Part shown: positions 62,964 through 64,000 of the stretch, piece by piece | How the letters are laid out: each line of letters starts with the position of its first letter | Position numbering within the stretch: the stretch's first letter is position 1 | DNA from: Ramlibacter aquaticus | GTDB lineage: Bacteria; Pseudomonadota; Gammaproteobacteria; Burkholderiales; Burkholderiaceae_C | Direction of reading: 5' to 3' | Assembly (NCBI RefSeq): GCF_015159745.1 | Contig: NZ_JADDOJ010000001.1 | Span: forward strand, 1-64,000 | DNA length: 64,000 bases | Notes under the pieces: generated by a model | Seen by the model: the letters and a program-made list of their open reading frames with translations, nothing else | The model's database searches: none | Told to the model about the DNA's origin: nothing | Position numbers and translations under genes: made by a program

Positions 62964-63422
62964 TCAGGGCGCCAGCTTGTCCAGCCGTTGCGAGCGCACC
63001 GCCTCCAGGTCGCGCGCGGCGACGAGGTTGGGCGCGAGTTCCGCCAGCGGCAGCAAGACGAAGGCGCGCTCACGCAGCCGCGGGTGCGGCACCGTCAGGG
63101 TGGCGCTGTCGATGCGGGCGCTGCCGTACAGCAGCAGGTCCAGGTCCAGCGTGCGGGGCGCGTTGCGGTAGGGCCGCAGGCGGCCGGCGCGCTGTTCGAT
63201 GCGCAGCAACGCCGCCAGCAGCTCGGGCGCCGTGAGGCCGGTGTCCACGGCCGCCACGGCGTTCACGTAGTCGGGCCCCTGCGCATCCACCGGGGCGCTG
63301 CGGTACAGGCAGGAACGCGCCACCAGCCGGGTGGCGCGCAGGCGACCCAGCGCCAGCGCCGCCTCCTTCACGGCCGTGACGGCGTCGCCCAGGTTGGCCC
63401 CCAGGCCGATGTACGCGCGCAC
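62964..63422 (-). CDS. folK: 2-amino-4-hydroxy-6-hydroxymethyldihydropteridine diphosphokinase
   Basis: This 152-residue enzyme pyrophosphorylates 6-hydroxymethyldihydropterin with ATP in folate synthesis. The family start is RAYIGLGANLGD; LYRSAPVDAQGPDYVNAVA and RTLDLDLLLYGSARID are the core. GTG 63422 is chosen because it gives the family start; the upstream frame is GC-rich and unlike FolK. The folK gene after pcnB is the usual Burkholderiales order. Confidence 0.94.
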   Translation of the reverse strand: MRAYIGLGANLGDAVTAVKEAALALGRLRATRLVARSCLYRSAPVDAQGPDYVNAVAAVDTGLTAPELLAALLRIEQRAGRLRPYRNAPRTLDLDLLLYGSARIDSATLTVPHPRLRERAFVLLPLAELAPNLVAARDLEAVRSQRLDKLAP

Positions 63423-63498
63423 CGGATCGCGGCGGGAGCGGGCGGGGCCGGCCCCGCGGCGGCGGGCGCCTGGCACCGGCTCGCCCACCCTGGGCCCC

Positions 63499-64000
63499 TC
63501 AGGCGGCGTCGGCCGGGCCGGCACTGCCACCGCCCTCGCCGGCGGGCTTGCGGCGCCTGCGGCGGCGCTTGCGCGGCGCGCCGCTGCCCTCGCCCGCCGG
63601 GGTGTCGTCCGCCGGGGTGTCGTCGTCGCCCTCGGGGGCCGGGGCGCGCGGCGCCGCGGCCGGGGCCGCGTCCGCATCGGGCCGCGGCGCTGCCGGCTTG
63701 GTGCTGCGCACGCGGCGGGCACCGCGCCCCTGCTCGTCGCGCAGCTGCGCCAGCAGGTCTTCCCGCACGGCGTCGCTGGCCTGGCTGAACTCCTGCCACC
63801 AGTCGGCCAGCACCACGTCCACCTCGCCGATGTCGGCGCGCAGGCGCATGAAGTCGAAGCCGGCGCGGAAGCGCGGCTGCTCGACCAGGCCCCAGGGCGT
63901 GCTGCCGGTGCGCTTCTCGAAGCGCGGCTGCATCATCCAGATCTCGCGCATGTCCGCGCCCAGCTTGCCACGCCCGGACACATCGCCGATGCGCGAATCG
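63499..64000 (-). CDS. pcnB: Poly(A) polymerase PcnB, C-terminal part (runs off the window)
   Basis: The frame is open to the window edge, and only about 165 C-terminal residues are seen. It carries the PcnB C-terminal region MREIWMMQPRFEKRTG ... RFRAGFDFMRLRADIGEVDVVLADWWQEF. A disordered tail follows, with acidic patches (EGDDDTPADDTPAGEG) and a basic run (RKRRRRRRKP). PcnB adds poly(A) tails to RNA for decay. The true start lies beyond 64000. Confidence 0.9.
   Translation of the reverse strand, partial: DSRIGDVSGRGKLGADMREIWMMQPRFEKRTGSTPWGLVEQPRFRAGFDFMRLRADIGEVDVVLADWWQEFSQASDAVREDLLAQLRDEQGRGARRVRSTKPAAPRPDADAAPAAAPRAPAPEGDDDTPADDTPAGEGSGAPRKRRRRRRKPAGEGGGSAGPADAA

Overview
The window is a continuous, gene-dense chromosomal segment of a high-GC Gram-negative bacterium. 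GC-rich codon usage, the rpsU-yqeY, pmbA/darP and pcnB-folK arrangements and a Comamonadaceae-type intergenic repeat point to Burkholderiales, most likely family Comamonadaceae (a Ramlibacter- or Variovorax-like organism; this is inference). I saw no rRNA, tRNA, CRISPR array, transposase or prophage. No stretch longer than 300 bases lacks a gene or a recognisable signal.

Region 1 (1-13,827) is a complete assimilatory nitrate system. It begins with a small heat-shock protein and tsaD, then nasR (nitrate-sensing NIT domain plus RNA-binding ANTAR domain). A 287-bp leader follows, holding a sigma54-type promoter, two A..G.. hexaloop hairpins and a strong intrinsic terminator. Downstream lie a nitrate ABC transporter, the nitrite reductase nirBD, the nitrate reductase nasA, and then ybiB and the siroheme methylase cobA. 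mogA (18,185) supplies a molybdenum-cofactor step.

Region 2 (13,865-28,668) is mostly housekeeping: a BaiN-type flavoprotein, rpsU-yqeY, pmbA/darP-mogA, trmJ/suhB, an MscS-type channel, mutS with an Anbu-type proteasome homologue, two alpha/beta hydrolases and uppP.

Region 3 (28,819-49,287) mixes small unknown proteins, a LytS/LytR-type two-component pair, a predicted small RNA with an anti-Shine-Dalgarno loop, glnS, an amidase, a lipoprotein methyltransferase, a hybrid histidine kinase, a dehalogenase, a K+ channel, an orphan TRAP binding protein and a radical-SAM/UdgX DNA-repair pair.

Region 4 (49,299-64,000) holds two RcnB-like proteins, gshA, a ribosome-hibernation-factor-like protein, a PA2779/PA2778 pair, an L,D-transpeptidase, a Ser/Thr-rich exported protein, a ferredoxin, two cytochromes c, a phosphatase, folK and the end of pcnB.

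Two transcription-level patterns run through the window and are the most novel content. (1) Seven transcription units share a 35-bp promoter: a GTCCTAC(A/G) box whose first base lies exactly 29 nt before the first base of a C-preceded -10 hexamer. They drive a hibernation-factor-like protein, small unknown proteins and the small RNA, which looks like one stress-type regulon. (2) About twenty genes have a -10 hexamer whose first base lies only 12-15 nt before the start codon, with no room for a ribosome binding site, which predicts many leaderless or nearly leaderless mRNAs.
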